Positions 12,447-12,500 of a DNA stretch of 12,500 nucleotides are shown here, in pieces. Source of the stretch: an uncultured Butyrivibrio sp. (GTDB taxonomy: Bacteria; Bacillota; Clostridia; Lachnospirales; Lachnospiraceae). Location: NCBI RefSeq assembly GCF_947169445.1, contig NZ_CAMVPU010000083.1, positions 1 through 12,500 on the forward strand, written 5' to 3'. Numbering within the stretch: the first letter of the stretch is position 1; every line of letters begins with the position of its first letter. Position numbers and translations under genes: made by a program. The notes under the pieces were generated by a model. The model searched no databases. It saw only the letters and a program-made list of their open reading frames with translations, and was not told where the DNA came from.

Positions 12447-12500
12447 ATGGCTTTCACAAAGTCTGATAGATCCGATGCTCCTGTAAGGAGAAAGGGCGGA
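12447..12500 (+). CDS. rpsR: Ribosomal protein S18 (partial, cut by window end)
   Basis: ATG at 12447 follows AAGGAGG (12431-12437) and opens MAFTKSDRSDAPVRRKGG, 18 codons with no stop before the window ends. A basic start with an RRKGG stretch, directly after rpsF and ssb, is characteristic of S18, the partner of S6 on the 30S platform. The RNA-binding core lies beyond the window. Confidence 0.88.
   Translation, partial: MAFTKSDRSDAPVRRKGG

Overview
The window looks like the chromosome of an anaerobic, low-to-moderate G+C Firmicute. The family Lachnospiraceae is the best guess, and a plant-fibre-degrading genus such as Butyrivibrio is likely. This rests on strong AGGAGG ribosome binding sites, the rpsF-ssb-rpsR block preceded by a DUF951 gene, codon usage, and an LplABC-type sugar importer with phosphorolytic glycan enzymes. 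The assignment comes from gene content, not from a database search.

Layout. Positions 1-32 are the 3' end of a 23S rRNA. A spacer of about 275 bases follows. It has no recognisable 5S rRNA but holds a near-perfect 47-base tandem repeat and several hairpins. Three tRNA genes (Asn-GTT, Glu-TTC, Cys-GCA) come next and end at a terminator. A monocistronic gene for a three-S1-domain RNA-binding protein (745-1653) has its own promoter and terminator, and a bidirectional terminator separates it from the next locus.

Positions 1824-10434 are a carbohydrate-utilisation locus. On the minus strand are a GH105 unsaturated rhamnogalacturonyl hydrolase and a GH112 galactoside phosphorylase. On the plus strand, divergently, are an AraC-family regulator and an ABC importer made of two permeases and a large solute-binding lipoprotein, with no ATPase gene. 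The gene combination fits uptake and cytoplasmic breakdown of pectin rhamnogalacturonan-I (RG-I) fragments. The lipoprotein and permeases would import oligosaccharides. GH105 would remove the unsaturated galacturonate left by an external lyase. GH112 would phosphorolyse a galactosyl linkage, plausibly Gal-beta-1,4-rhamnose, to galactose 1-phosphate.

The most notable signal is non-coding. The upstream regions of both enzyme genes carry the same two-part element, TAGACTT then exactly 39 bases then CTAGATGCA, in the same orientation and at a similar distance from the start codons. A weaker CTAGAT copy lies before the transporter. This is a good candidate for the AraC regulator's operator and for a locus-specific promoter architecture.

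After a strong terminator (10455-10485) come a zinc-type sirtuin deacylase, a directly abutting 57-residue DUF951 gene, and the conserved rpsF-ssb-rpsR operon, with rpsR cut off by the window end.
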